This document shows positions 1 to 12,063 of a DNA stretch of 64,000 nucleotides, one piece after another (the stretch's first letter is position 1; the number at the start of each line of letters is the position of its first letter). A program made the position numbers and the translations under genes. The notes under the pieces were generated by a model, which had not been told where the DNA came from, made no database searches, and saw only the letters and a list, made by a program, of their open reading frames with translations. This DNA is from Acanthochlamys bracteata (Eukaryota; Streptophyta; Magnoliopsida; Pandanales; Velloziaceae), in contig CM034136.1 in NCBI GenBank assembly GCA_019914995.1, positions 2,619,270-2,683,269 on the forward strand, in the 5' to 3' direction.

Positions 1-887
1 TAATTTGTGCATAATTTCACAAAAAAGCTATATGTACCTTACAAATTCTTTGAAAGAATAACATTACATCTTTTCTCCGCTTCTGCATTGTATTTGAATT
101 TAACTGTAAGCCTTTTCATATCGAACTTTGGAACTATTTGTTGAACGCATCTTTATTTGTTTAATTGTGGTGAATGTAGTTTTACAAGATGTTTTTAAAT
201 CATCTTTAAAATTTTTGTGAGTTACTTCTTATTGATACATGGACTTTTATGAAATTGTACAGGCTTTTTCTCCCAAATTACAAGTATAATTTTGCGGACA
301 ATTTAAAATTTTTTAGTACATCTTATTTTTATTATAAAAATTTATAATTTTGTGTTAATTCATAGTTATATATTATTTTTATTTCTAACTTATTAATCAT
401 AATTATTCATTATATATAAAATAATATATTTATATATTTAAAAATATAGTTATAAATTAATTTGAATTTATAATAATAATATGTCAATAGATTTAAAATT
501 TTAAAATGAGAAATAAATAATAAATTTAATATGTTATAAGAAATACTAAATTAACAAAACTAAATAATATTTGAAAAGAAGATTTTAACAATATATCATT
601 TATTATATATCTAAGGACAATTTAATTATTATATATTTTTTTCATTTATAATCTTAAGCTTATTCAAACATCTTCAATTTTTTTTACAAAAAGTTTTAAA
701 CATTAAAATTTATCCAAACACAATTCAACAAAAAGCAACTTTTTTAATAAAAACGCAACAACCATTTTTTTCAGCAAAAATACATAAACAGCAGCTTTAG
801 ATAAAAACTCTATATTTTGAGATTAGCCAAACATTGCCTATGTCTTCGGAGCTTTATGGCTTTTACATTTTCATTCAGAGATAAAAG
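1..887. other. AT-rich intergenic sequence
   Basis: No open frame or recognisable element. The stretch is strongly AT-rich, especially 300-780, with poly-A and poly-T runs. Its last 50 bases precede the start codon of the actin pseudogene and may be a remnant of that gene's 5' leader. Confidence 0.6.
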
Positions 888-1650
888 ATGGCAAAGACTG
901 AAGATATCCAGCCGCTCGTGTGCGACAATGGAATTGTGATAGTAAAGGCATGTAGTGAGTGCTTGGCTCTCCTGATTCATGTTTCCTAGTACTTCATGCT
1001 AAATTGTTTGCATTTTTTGTAACTAAGAAGCTCCTCATAGATAGATGTTTGTTTTGCCTCCGCGATAGGCCTGGTTTGCTAAAGATGATGCGATAAGAGC
1101 TTTGTTCCTTCCAATATTGGTCATCCACGCCACACTAGTGTCATGGTTGGCATGGGCCAGAAAGATGTCTATATCGGTGACGAGACTCAATTAAAGAGAT
1201 GTATTTTCACACTGAAGTACCTGATTGAGCATGGTACTGTAGCAACTGGGATGACATGGAGAAGATATGGCACCACACTTTTACAATGAGCTCAGTGTGA
1301 CCGGAAGAGCATCTAGTTCTTCTCACTAAGGCTCCCATGATTCCCAAGGCCAATCATTAGAAAATGACTCAAATCATATTTGAGACTTTTAACACCACTC
1401 CTATGTATGTCACCATCAACGCTATTCTCTCCCTATATGTTAGCGGTCGAACAATAGGACCATCGTCTTATTGTTGCTCTACAATCGATTCTACCGTGAA
1501 ATTATTGTAATTTGCATTTGTTTGCTGATTTATTTTGTTAGGTTTGTAACAAAAGGCTAATGATTGTTCTTTTAGATATCCTATTGGATTCTGGTGATGG
1601 TATCAGCCACACTCTGCCATACTGTCACCACCACTTCGCAGAGGAAAGAA
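888..1650 (+). pseudogene. Actin pseudogene, 5' half, introns retained
   Basis: The sequence reads as a degraded plant actin. Exon 1 (888-950) starts at an ATG and gives DIQPLVCDNG, the actin N-terminus. Exon 2 (from about 1069 to about 1460) keeps recognisable actin blocks such as VMVGMGQKD, the [12 protein letters not shown] region (frameshifted here), KMTQI-FETFNT and the SGRT region. Exon 3 (1576 to about 1620) keeps LDSGDG. The interruptions fall where plant actins normally carry introns, near codon 20 and near codon 150, so this is a decayed genomic duplicate and not a processed retrocopy. Frame is lost early in exon 2, and the C-terminal half (after about residue 168 of 377) is absent. 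Nothing suggests a functional product. Confidence 0.87.
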
Positions 1651-3049
1651 GCTACTGCAATGGACAAGAAAGTAGCAAGAAAACAAGAAGCAAAAATATT
1701 ACTGGTAACTGCAGAAATGTGTAGTAAAATATTTAAAATGAATTGAAAATAAATTCTTGGGGTTTTTATATGAAGAACCTGGTTGATTCACAAGTGTGGT
1801 TGTGTTGGCTTACCATTTAGAGCTTGATTAGATAAGAGGTGTATGTGTTGGTTTACCTTCTAATTTTCTTAGTGTGAGCCTAGTAAAAGTTAGGTGATGA
1901 TTGTCTTGTTAAACTAGTTGTTCTGGTTTTATCCGTCAAGTTGTAGCTTTTCTAAGATGTCATTAACGTGGCTTCATGTGCATGGATGATTTAAGTCAAT
2001 TCTGTGGCATAATGCAGCATTCAATTTCTTGGTGACTAGAGAAAAAATGTTGCTAATTTCCTTACCCTTCTATCACTCTTGCTTACTAATATGTTGCCTA
2101 TTTAGCAATGGAAGTGTTTTGGTCGACTTGCAGAGCTTGTTTTTGACTTTTTCCTGTGTTTATAGGTGTATTTGTTCAGAAAGACTAACATCTGTTTCTC
2201 ATGTTGTCGCAATTTTTGAGTTATAACTCTTGTCGAGCATTCTGAAAGTCAAAAGAGATATTCTGTACTGTGCCTCATTTATATAGTTGACATATTATCT
2301 ATGTACTTTGTTGTTCCTATGGAATGTGCATATAAACTTAACGTATGTTATATATTATTTTTAAGTTGAACTATTTATGACTTGTATTGATGATTTGAAT
2401 TGGAAAATAGTCTTACAAGTTATATTATTTTAATCACTTTTGTTATGTTTTGGCAATTGATATAATTTGGAAATTCTGCACATGTATCGTAATATTCCTG
2501 GAAAATTTGAAACCATCACACGTGTAACGAGGCGAATGGGTACGTGTAAAAGTTTATGGCAAGCGTATGTTCCTTACTAGTGGTCATGAACTTGGTTTTC
2601 AGATTAATGTCTCATTGGTATGTGGTATCATTTAACATAATCAATATTTGTTATATAATAGTAGGAGTCTGCAGGTTTTGTATTTGTTTCTATGTACAGA
2701 TATTGAAACTATTGAATGTATAACTATATTATTCTAGTTCCTAGTGAGAGTCTGTATTTTTACTACTATTTTGTTGTTTTCTAATTTTTTATTTTTTTAG
2801 GGAAGGCGTTTTCAGTGGGGGAGAAGAATTAGATGAAGCTTTTCTAATCCTGAGATAGGAAGGAAAGAGACAATGTCGAAGTTCATTCTTCTTCTCTTCC
2901 TTTTTGGGTGAAATTCGCAAAATTCTTTTTTCTTCCTTTCACTATAGAGTTTTGAAATTTGTTGCTTATATACATTGTTTTTAGGTGGAACTTTTAGACA
3001 TCTAGCTTGGTTATTTTTCTATTCTAATTGCACCGTAAGCAATGAGAAT
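1651..3049. other. Intergenic sequence, no supported gene
   Basis: AT-rich non-coding sequence between the actin pseudogene and the decayed MULE. A short open stretch at 2029-2226 has no family resemblance and looks like chance. From about 2800 the sequence may belong to the 5' flank of the MULE copy that follows, but I cannot place its end. Confidence 0.5.
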
Positions 3050-3612
3050 CACAAATCACCATATTTAGGGACGACATTTGGATTTCGACGATATAAAATA
3101 ATTCTATATAAATTATGAAAAAGTCGTAGGATTTTGCGAATAAATTTTAGAAGAGATGAATAATCTTTGTAGTGACTTTTTAAGTCATGACTTACATTAT
3201 TAGCGGTAGTGCTCTATATTCAAGTCATCACAGATCAAAATAAAATTATAACTACAGCTATTGCAAAGATATTCCTAACTAACTAATATTGATTATGTTT
3301 GCGGCATATTGCAAAGGTATTCTAACACCTTTCACTTGTTTATTCCAAGAGCTCTAAACTCATGAAAAACATCAAGAGGTGTATTTGAAAAAGTTATATT
3401 TTTAACACTATTAAATTTCGGTAAAAGAAATTGTTGTGTACATATAGATTACAAAGAGAACAGATATATCCGAAAATATATAAGATTAGATAAAATAGAC
3501 ACCCGTCTATTATTTAGATACTTTCTATTCCGGCATGAACACTATCGAGCGTTTCGAAGCCATTATGGTATTTACAAATAATTTTTTCTGTCGATAACTA
3601 CTCTTCTAGAAT
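3050..3612 (+). pseudogene. Decayed FAR1/MULE transposase fragment
   Basis: This stretch lines up base by base with the transposase gene centred at 30 kb. 3055-3150 matches its FAR1 DNA-binding domain start (the block reading QFYINYGKAV in the better copy). 3215-3300 matches the catalytic ITDQDRAM-TAAVVKVFPN block, with part of the domain between them deleted. 3455-3612 matches the later TFYAGMNTIGRSE block. Stops and frameshifts are frequent. It ends abruptly where an LTR beginning TGTCGGG starts at 3615, so that LTR element probably inserted into this copy. It is a dead relative of the central transposase. Confidence 0.8.
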
Positions 3613-3614
3613 TT

Positions 3615-4102
3615 TGTCGGGCTTAGACTTTTACCTTGGCTCGTGTGGCACTTAGTCACACCTCTAGTGGCTAAGTCAGTCTTTTATCCCAAATGAGCTA
3701 TCAAAGATAGCTAAGAAAATTTGATAGGCTTGAGGGAAGAAGAGAAGTAGGAAGTAAATTTGAAAAGAGTTTGAAAAGAACTCTTCATTTCAATACAAAC
3801 TTGCTTACAAAGCCTTTCTTGATGATCTCATATAGGAGCATTGCCTTCCTATTTATACCCACCCTACCTCTTCAATGTATAGTGGAGATTATTTTGATTG
3901 GACGGTAAAAAGCATTTGATCTAGAAAGTTCTTACATAATATCTCGTACAAAAATCTCCTCCTCTACAAATTATTCAAACTATCTAGAGTATTTCTTAAA
4001 CCATTATAAACTTTGCCAAATACTCTAAGTGTCTAGAGTAGTCTACTGTACTCTAGACATACCTTATATATAAGTTATTCTATTTACGAAAGCATTGTAC
4101 CA
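3615..4102 (-). repeat. LTR of a gag-protease-only retrotransposon (minus orientation)
   Basis: A 488-bp sequence that on the minus strand runs from TGGTAC to CCGACA, so it has TG...CA ends. It resembles the LTRs at 6724-7210 and 8919-9424 and the solo-like LTR near 45.1 kb. Shared landmarks are a block of ACTCTA motifs, a TATAAATAGG-like box and an end rich in GACTAAGT. The internal gag and protease remnants lie at 4275-5330 on the same strand. Confidence 0.68.
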
Positions 4103-5335
4103 AGGTAATGAGGATGGGGAGAAAAGATAAAATAGACATGTCGTGATACTTTTATGCACCTATTTCGCGATGCCCATGTCGCAGGTGTATGAAGCTATTG
4201 TGGAACCCCTTTGTTCCTACTTTCTTTTGTGTGGCGACTTCTTCAGCCTGGCCTTTTTTTATCTCCTTTGGCAGCTAGTCTTGACAGATATGCTCTTTCC
4301 ATAGTTGCATGATAGAAAAAGTCCTACTTTGGACATTTGCTTCACGTGACATAAATACTATGCACATATTCTCTTCATCTAAGATCCACATAGAATTGAC
4401 AAATAAAATAAACACATCCTTCACACGATCCATAAATTTCATCCCAAGAACTATCGGATAATCATTCATGTTTAAAGTCTACAAGACCGGATCATTCACC
4501 TAGCCTCACCTTCACTCCATGACCAATTCCTAAAATTGATTTGGGTTTGGTTTTGACAGCTTTAAGCCATCATCATCTGTCTCGTACTTGATACCAAGTC
4601 TCTTAGTTTTGTTCTTCTCAATGAAGTTGTGAGTAGGCCTTGGGCTCACCAAGATGCGTACCTCCTATCCTTCACTTCATGTCGTGGCACATCTACGTTG
4701 GCTTTGACGAAATGGAGGAGTTGTAAAGTGTAAAGAACCAATTCTTACCACTTCAGATTGCTCTTTTGGCTCATCTATTGTCTCTATTAAGATTGAAAAT
4801 TTGCTCTGTTTTGGGCACTATCTAGCCATATATAGTTAGTCGCAAAGGAATCATTTTAATCGTGGCTTACCATTTCCTTAAGTATTACCATTACTTTCTC
4901 GACTTTTGTTGGAGCCTACCTTGGATTTTGCCAAGTCATGTGATGCCTCCTTCGATTGGTGGTGATCTCTCCCACTGTTGTCATCGTAGTTTTTATGAGT
5001 TTTATTCTTTTCGGACCGTTGAAATTCAATAAGGGGCTTAGGTATGGCGATGATAGAGTTGAAATCTGTAGGTCCTCTACGCTCAATCTCCAATTTTACT
5101 CATATTTGCAATAGGTCCATGAAAGCAAAATGGGCTTCCCTTTATTAAAAATGAAGTATCTCCAAAATCAACTCCGAAAACTCTTTTGCATAGTCCCTTA
5201 TGCTACCTATATATGCCAAGCGCTGAAGTTTTGCCCTTACATGGTCATCGGTATTCACCAGATATAATTGCCGTTTGAGTTTTCTCTTGAACTCTTCTTA
5301 AGTGAAAATGGCTCAATAAAGAAATTAACATAAGT
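4103..5335 (-). pseudogene. Internal region with gag and aspartic protease remnants
   Basis: On the minus strand the 4275-4469 stretch reads DYPIVLGMKFMDRV, the signature after the retropepsin domain of plant Ty3-type elements. Just upstream near 4580-4640 are THNFIEK and KRLGIKYE, matching the usual D-T/S-G-A-THNF..KRLGLK motif with the catalytic part eroded. 4878-5093 reads as the tail of a gag protein (PLIEFQRSE, a KNKTHKN basic stretch). After the protease the sequence goes straight to the LTR with no reverse transcriptase, RNase H or integrase. The same order is seen in the plus-strand copy at 6724-8918, so the short structure appears to be a family trait. Confidence 0.65.
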
Positions 5336-6723
5336 TTTATAATATTAAAAAAAAATTTATAAAATATTCAGTGTTATGTAAAACCTTATGATTTTACTTA
5401 AAGTTTAAATTCTATGATGTTACTTACCTGGAACAATGATTTTTAAAATCTCGATTTTGACAATCTTGGCTAGCATACCTAAATCAGATACCATAGTTGT
5501 CCTACTTCTAATCTTGAATGGTAAGTCAAAGATTGGCATGTTATTGATTCAAAGATTCTTAGTTGGATTAGTAAATTTATGGAGCACCATATCGACTTAC
5601 CGCATGCTAAGTTTCTACAAAAGATGCATGGGATTACTTAATCACTCTGTACACTCAGCCTATTTTTGCTTATGAATATTAGTTAAAAGGAAACACACTA
5701 CGGTATGCAAAGGCGATAAATCTCTTGGGATTATTTTGCTCTTATGGAACATTACTCGCCTTAAAGCAATCCGTATTTCATTCAGTATCTAAAGAATAAC
5801 AGACTTGTCATTTCTTGATGGCACTTCATTTTAATTTTGAAAAGGTTCATGATCCGATACTACATTAGACTCCTCTTTGTATAGTCTCTCTCGTACATAT
5901 TGAATTGATTGCTAAGGAGACTCCCCTCAGCACGACTCCATCTAGTTCTTCTATTCATTTGGTATGTTGCACGTAGCACCTATTCATCTGATATGTTGCA
6001 CGTATTCTTAACTATTGTTGATGCTTTGAAATTTTTTCTGAATAAACAAACTAGTGCATGCACTAGTAGCATCCAAACCTAAAAGCCGCTAAAAGTTTAG
6101 TTCGATACTTTTCATGTTTACTTTACAAGGGAACACAAGTTCATGAAGCTTAGTTCCGATTCTATTGTGTTGGGTTTATTATTTCTCTTTGATAATTATT
6201 GTGATTTAGTATGGTTGTTGATGCTGTTATTGGTCAAGTTTACCCTAAGTTTATATGGAAGGTTTTGCCAAAATTTTTAATAACTTGGCGTTTTTTATTT
6301 TTGAGTTAGGCTGAGTCAATTTTAGTTAGGCTTACTATGTTGAGTTGAGTTTCGATTTAACGTAGGTTTAGTTTAGGCTAGTGCCAGTCACGTCCTTGTG
6401 TTACGGCGTCATAAATAACCTAGGTTTGAAAACTAAACATGACTGGACTACTATTTGTTGAAATCTTAGAAGAGAATGATTCCGAGTTGTTCGTAATATT
6501 GCTTGAGAGTATTAAATCTTTCACATGATAACCCCAAGGAAAAAATTGAAGGATACGAGTTATCTTTGAAGTAATGGTGAAGACTAGAAGTAATGGTAGG
6601 TACAAGTAAGGATAAGAAGAAAAATTATAGTTAGTAGGAGGATAAGAAGAAGTGATCTACTAACATGTGATATTGGAATGGTTTCACCATTGCCAACAAG
6701 TACTTGATCTAAACCATTTGTCA
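5336..6723. other. Unassigned repeat-like sequence
   Basis: No gene recognised. The open frame at 5436-5675 is hydrophobic, without family motifs, and the one at 6420-6605 (minus) looks like chance. The upstream LTR of the minus-strand gag-protease element should lie here, but I could not recognise it. Confidence 0.4.
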
Positions 6724-7210
6724 TGGTAAGCGTGTTTTAGCTTCTCTCTCCAACTTTTTGGTTAACTTCCTATAAGACAACTTTAGGGTACGGTAGAACA
6801 CTCTAAATACTTAGAATAACTTTTAGGTAAGTGTAGAGTAAATTAAATACTCTAAGATAATTTAGATATTTTGGAGGTCGAGATCTTTTATAAGATATTT
6901 TGTAAGAATATTTTGGACAACTTTTTCTACTGTCTGGTTAAATCAATCTCCACATTGAATAGAGTTATAAATAGGTGGTATCGAGCCAAATTTGTGAATC
7001 AACAAGCAAAACATATATAAAGCTTGTAAGAGTCCACTAAGAAATTCTTTCTAAGCTCTCTTCTAGTATTCGTTTTACTTTTCTTATTTTCCTCTAATCC
7101 ATACAAGTTTCTTAGCTATCATTGATAGCTTTTTCGGAAAATGCTGACTTAGCGATAAGCGGTGCGACTAAGTGTCGCACGAGGCAAGACGAAATTTTAG
7201 GCACGTGACA
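6724..7210 (+). repeat. 5' LTR of gag-protease-only retrotransposon
   Basis: A 487-bp LTR running from TGGTAAG to ACGTGACA, matched in length to the 488-bp minus-strand LTR at 3615. It contains ACTCTAAATACT-type repeats, a TATAAATAGG box near 6966 and a region rich in CTTAGC near the end. It is followed by AGGATATTAGAGC, a degraded form of the usual TGGTATCAGAGC primer site complementary to initiator tRNA-Met. Confidence 0.7.
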
Positions 7211-8918
7211 AGGATATTAGAGCTAGGTTCAGCTAAGGAAAATGACAAGTGGTATCGATGTCACCTTCTTTGAGGGAAGGGAGAGTGGTGTCAAGACTCA
7301 TAAGAGTAGCACGCAGCACAAAGAGAAGTTAGGGACTTCATTACGGAGGTGAATATAAGGCTTGCTAAGGTACAGGTAGCAGTGGTCGATATGATGGACC
7401 AATTCAAAGAGGTGTCCCAAAGTATGAAAAGCTCGAGTAGGGATAACAAGAGCTTCATAGGGAAATACTAACGTGTCTTGAACATGGTTACCAATTCATG
7501 CTGCAAATAAGGTGATGCCCTCAAAGATTATTTATTATAATGATGCTCTTAGGATGGATGTTGCAACCCTTAGGGAAGAAGTAGTATGGGTGGCCACTGA
7601 GCTGAGATATGTCAATGAAGATTGGGCTCTTTACAAGATGACAGATACACACGAGAGGGTTTCCATCATACCCTTAACTCCAACCCTTTTTAAGGTGGAT
7701 GTACCAAAATTCAAGATGTACATAGAGAGCAAAACTCGTAGAAGATTGATAATTTCCTATAGAGTTTCGAGCAACTATTTAGAAGCACCAACATCATAAA
7801 GAATATAGGTAAGATCGATCATCCTACCATTTACCTTGAAAATACTGCATTACTATGCTGGAGAAGAAGGCAAGTCAAAATTGAGGGTGGCACTTACACT
7901 ATTGCCACTTGGAACGAGTTCAAAAGGAAACTGAAAGGGAAAATTCTATCCAATTAATGTCGCTAACAATGCAAGAATGAAGCTTTGGTGCCTAACCTAG
8001 GTAAGCAGTATAGGGGACTACGTGAAGAAACTTTCGAAATTAATTTTAAAGATCCCCCAGTTTCCAGCATAGGGGACTACATGAAGAAACAAAAAGAACA
8101 TGCTCTAGACATTAATCGAGATAATATACGAGGCACAAGGGCAACTTGAAGAGCTAAGGGCGGGTTCATTACAACTCCTTTAATACCGTCAAAACTAAAG
8201 TTGAGGTGCAAAATCGTATAGTAAAGGATTAATTTATGTGATGACCAAAGTTTAAGAGGTTTGGATTTTGGTTGACAGGGGTTGACCCATAACTTACCTG
8301 AGAAAAAGAAAGCAATGAGGCTCGGCATTAAGTATGAGACGGGAAAAGGATATGTTAAGACAGTTAATTTGAGTCTAAGTCCATTCTTATATTGCTCGTG
8401 AGGTTAATACTTGTATAGGTAAGTAGTCCAGCTTTTTATGGACTTTTCTATTTTACCGATGGATGATAATCCTATAATTTTTTAGATGGAATTTATGAAC
8501 CGTGTGAAGAACGCACCTACTTTCTTTGTCAACACCTTGAAGTTCTTAGAGGAGGAAATACGTGTATCCGAACCAAGAATACTTTGGATATACCAGGAGA
8601 AAAGAATGCAGAACTGGCATTCTGTACTGCACCAAAGAAGGCAAGCAACCCTAATAAAAGCCTAAGGAGGATCCAAAATAGAGATGTATCCGTAAGAGCT
8701 TTCACAACTATCATCATGACATCTGAATGAGATGTGGAGGGAAGTTTGGGACATTATTATACCAATGCGTGGTACTCGTCCATATTATTCAAAGTACCTA
8801 GTAAAATGAAAGATTGGCCCGATAGTGAGGACAAGCTAAGAGCATGAATATAACTTGTGGCTATTTCTTCAAATGATCCAAGAATTTTGCCAACCCATCA
8901 TTTCATCTCCACATATCA
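7211..8918 (+). pseudogene. Degenerate gag and protease of a non-autonomous LTR element
   Basis: Internal region between two related LTRs. 7512-7799 is open and contains KFKMYIESK. 8300-8600 matches the protease remnant of the minus-strand copy: AMRLGIKYETG, then MEFMNRVKNAPTFFVN, then LKFLEEE. No reverse transcriptase, integrase or RNase H lies before the next LTR at 8919. The minus-strand relative has the same content, so loss of pol preceded the spread of this subfamily. That layout resembles terminal-repeat retrotransposons with a GAG domain (TR-GAG), which depend on enzymes from other elements. Many frameshifts: inactive. Confidence 0.62.
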
Positions 8919-9424
8919 TAGTACGCGTGTTTTGCCTTCTGTCCCATCCTTTTTGACTTAGTTAAGACGTTTCACTATAAACAAGTCCAATGTATGATAT
9001 AATACTCTAAACAATTAGAATATTATTTAGGCACATATGCACTTAGAAATACTCTACTTTAGGAGATGGAGAACTTTTGTAGATATTTATAAAAACATTA
9101 TGAATCATAATTTTCACCATCCGATCAAATTAATCTTCATCGTCTATTAAAGAGATGGAATGGATATAAATAGGACGTCAAGGAACCCATTTGTGAACCA
9201 AGTAAAATTCATAAAGTGCTTGTAAGTGCGTGCCAATATGAGTTCTTTCCAAGCTTTCTTCAAATGTTTTTCTTATTTCTCTTATTTGTCTCAAGTTCAT
9301 ACAAGTTCCTTAGCTATGTGATAACTTCTTTAAGAAAGATAATGACTTAGGCATAAGATGTGTGACTAAGTACCAAGAAGCTTACTACCTAAGCCACAAG
9401 TTAAAAGTCATATGCAATGTGGCG
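8919..9424 (+). repeat. Second LTR of the gag-protease family
   Basis: Matches the 6724-7210 LTR along its length: the start TAGTACGCGTGTTTTGCC against TGGTAAGCGTGTTTTAGC, the ACTCTAAAC blocks, a TATAAATAGG box near 9168, and the CTTAGCTAT and TGTGACTAAG blocks near the end. It is followed by CCAGAATTAGAATCC, which resembles the sequence after the 5' LTR. It may therefore be a shared LTR in a tandem array and not a simple 3' end. Confidence 0.62.
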
Positions 9425-10369
9425 CCAGAATTAGAATCCATCGAGATGATAACAACGGAGCTACTAGCTCATTAATGCATTATCAAACGAAGGCATGTGA
9501 GGAGCTGTATTATATGTAATATGGCATTTGAAAGCAACATGATCAAACTTCTTATAAAGTATATTGATGAATCATCTGAGGGACATATGCAGGAGTAGGC
9601 TAGGAGCTTGAGCTTCATTGTGGTGGAGCAGGCTGAGGTAAACATACAAAAAGTGTTAGTAGAAGCACAGGGCAGGGCCTTGAGTAGAGGAATGCTGTGT
9701 CAAAATTGTGGAGGATGAAATAGTTGTGTCAAAATAAATTATGAGAAGACATCGATTCCGTAGATGCCAAGAGAGTTGTAGAAGATGGATCCAGAGATGA
9801 GCTAGTGCTGCAACATCCTTTCTTAAAAAGAGATAGTTTGAAGCTCTTCTCCGCAAAAACTAACAAAGGTATTATACTTAGATATGGAGTCATTAAGAGC
9901 ATGCATAATTAGTTCATGAATCCACCAATAGATCATCAAAGCAAACTAGTAAGCGGCAATGTTCTTGATTTTTTGTGCCATCAAGTTGATCAAAGACAAA
10001 ATTAGTGAGTTGGTAAAGAGAAGAAAGAGGAGGAAATTCCCATCATCTTAGAAAAAATAAAAGTATTAGGATGTTTTCGCATAAATTGGTATCATATTAC
10101 AAAAAGTGAAAATTTGTACAAAGAGTTTACAATAGTAAAGAGAGTTTAGAATTATTGTTGTTAATAGTTTTTCTATTGAGTTGCTCTCATTTATAATCAG
10201 CACGTAGTTACAAAAGAAAGAGATTATAAAAGATAATATAAAGAAATCTTGATAGATAACCTAACTACAAGGGACTTCAAAAGTATCGAGTCCAGTATGA
10301 TAAGACAATAAGGACTAGATATCTAAATTAATAGACCAGATTAGTATTAATTTATTTAATAATCAGGTT
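9425..10369. other. Degraded sequence, possibly a second internal region of the LTR array
   Basis: No intact frame. The first bases after the LTR resemble the primer-site region after the other LTR. The part from 9530 to 9700 has coding-like wording but many stops. It ends at the TGTTGG start of the Sirevirus-like element. Confidence 0.35.
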
Positions 10370-12001
10370 TGTTGGAAATATAAGAATAATTTTGATGATA
10401 ACAAAGAATTAAGAACTATGATTTATATAAGACTAATAATCTGAAAACAAGTCTGCAGGATTAGACAAACAAAGATCATTTAATTTACAAAGCAGAAAAA
10501 ATGTACCATCATACAACCAACTCATATGCTACTACATAATGGACAGAGGACAAAGACACGAATGAGGATGCCACAGCCACATCACGACACCGCTCATCGC
10601 TTGAAGCGGGACAGAGAACAAAGATACGGGATGAGGATGCCACAACTAAATAATGACCACCAATCACTATGCTCTTCAAGGGACAAAGAACAACATACGG
10701 GATGAGGATGCAAATAACCACATTACAATCGTTTGTTTGGCTCTCAAGCATATATCATTTCTCTGCTTTGAGATTGACCCATATGTTCAACGGCAACGAA
10801 GTTTCCCTTGCCTTCAAAAATCACCTGCACTCACAACGGACTGAAGGACTTCAAACAGAAGATTTTTAAGAGCTAGAATCATCTTCACTTTCACACAAAA
10901 GGGAAGCTCAATAATCAAGAAAAGAAGCAGTCAAAGTCCTTAATCAGTGAAGCGGTCAACCTGCACTGCATTTATTATAGACATACCATATCAACTCATC
11001 ACCACAGAGAGAGATTCAAATGAAGCTTAGCTGAATTAAGCACTCAACCGTTGGCGAGAAATTCAAATCTCTTCAACGATTCAATGCAACAAAGACTTTG
11101 CACAAACACACCAAGAACCACTGGACAACACCATTCCTTCTCTCGACGTGAAGAACCGAAGCGCCAACAAAGAACGCTTTCTCAACGGCTCCTGCGCACA
11201 GAAAGAGATGTTCTATAAAAAGGAGTCACAAAGAACGAGAAAACGTGTGGAGAAATAGAGAAAACAGGAGAGAACAAAAAGACAAAATAGAGAGAGAGAA
11301 TCCAAGCAAAAAAGAGACATACAAGAACTCTACCACTTACACAAAAAAAACTCCCACTGCGTCACGAACTTGACTACTCCACACAAACAAATCTTGCTGC
11401 AAATCATACTCAAGAAATCTCTCAAAGAATCTCTCCGATCATCTCATCTAAATCACCGATTAAACACTCAACATTCATGAGATAGATCCTCACTCAATAC
11501 TTGTTTATTTTTTTGTAACTTGTCATTTACAATGTAAAGGTGGTCTTTGCAGTCTCTTGGTAAAGGAAGCTCGTGTAGAGCTTGGTGTAAGCTCTTAGAC
11601 CTTGTAATAGTGCTAGCAAATCAGCCAGGGGGGACAAAGCGTGTCTAGAAGGCCAGTAGGGGTTGTCTTGGCGAAGAAACCCTAGAGAGTATGTGTGTCA
11701 TGAAGCACTTCGCTCTAGGTGTATTTGTAGCTTATTAAAGGTCTAGTGAAGCTTTGGCTCTGTGATAGAGCGACCGTGGATGTAGGCAAACGGGTTTTGC
11801 CAACCACGTTAAATACCCCGAGCACTACTTTTGTCACTTATGTCAAGAAACACACTAACTCTTTTGTCTCGCAGGTTACAACATTGACACACCTACTGTC
11901 ATCTCTCTCGCCAAAGAGGGATTACAAACTTAACGAAAATTTTTATAGACTAACTCAATTCACCCTCCCTCTTGAGTTGATCCTGTAGGGAATATCTAAC
12001 A
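10370..12001 (+). repeat. 5' LTR of the Sirevirus-like element
   Basis: A 1632-bp LTR bounded by TGTTGG and CTAACA, a short inverted terminal pair. Its first 700 bp match the partial 3' LTR at 18233-18944. It contains three imperfect tandem units of about 70 bp starting at 10541, 10609 and 10681, each opening with GGACA(G/A)AG and carrying a GATGAGGATGC core. The primer-binding site follows at once. Open frames inside (10509-10869, 11746-11988) are not genes. Confidence 0.85.
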
Positions 12002-12003
12002 AT

Positions 12004-12014
12004 TGGTATCGAGC
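12004..12014 (+). promoter_or_regulatory. Primer-binding site (initiator tRNA-Met type)
   Basis: TGGTATCGAGC lies 2 bp after the LTR end, one base short of the usual copia site TGGTATCAGAGC. Its position directly after CTAACA supports the LTR boundary. Confidence 0.75.
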
Positions 12015-12063
12015 AAGCCTCCAAAAAATCAAAGGTCTAACAACCTTGAGGTAAAAGATCCTT

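Noticed and set aside
10509-10869. Overlapping frames in the 5' LTR
   Set aside because: They lie in LTR tandem units and are not kept in the 3' LTR.
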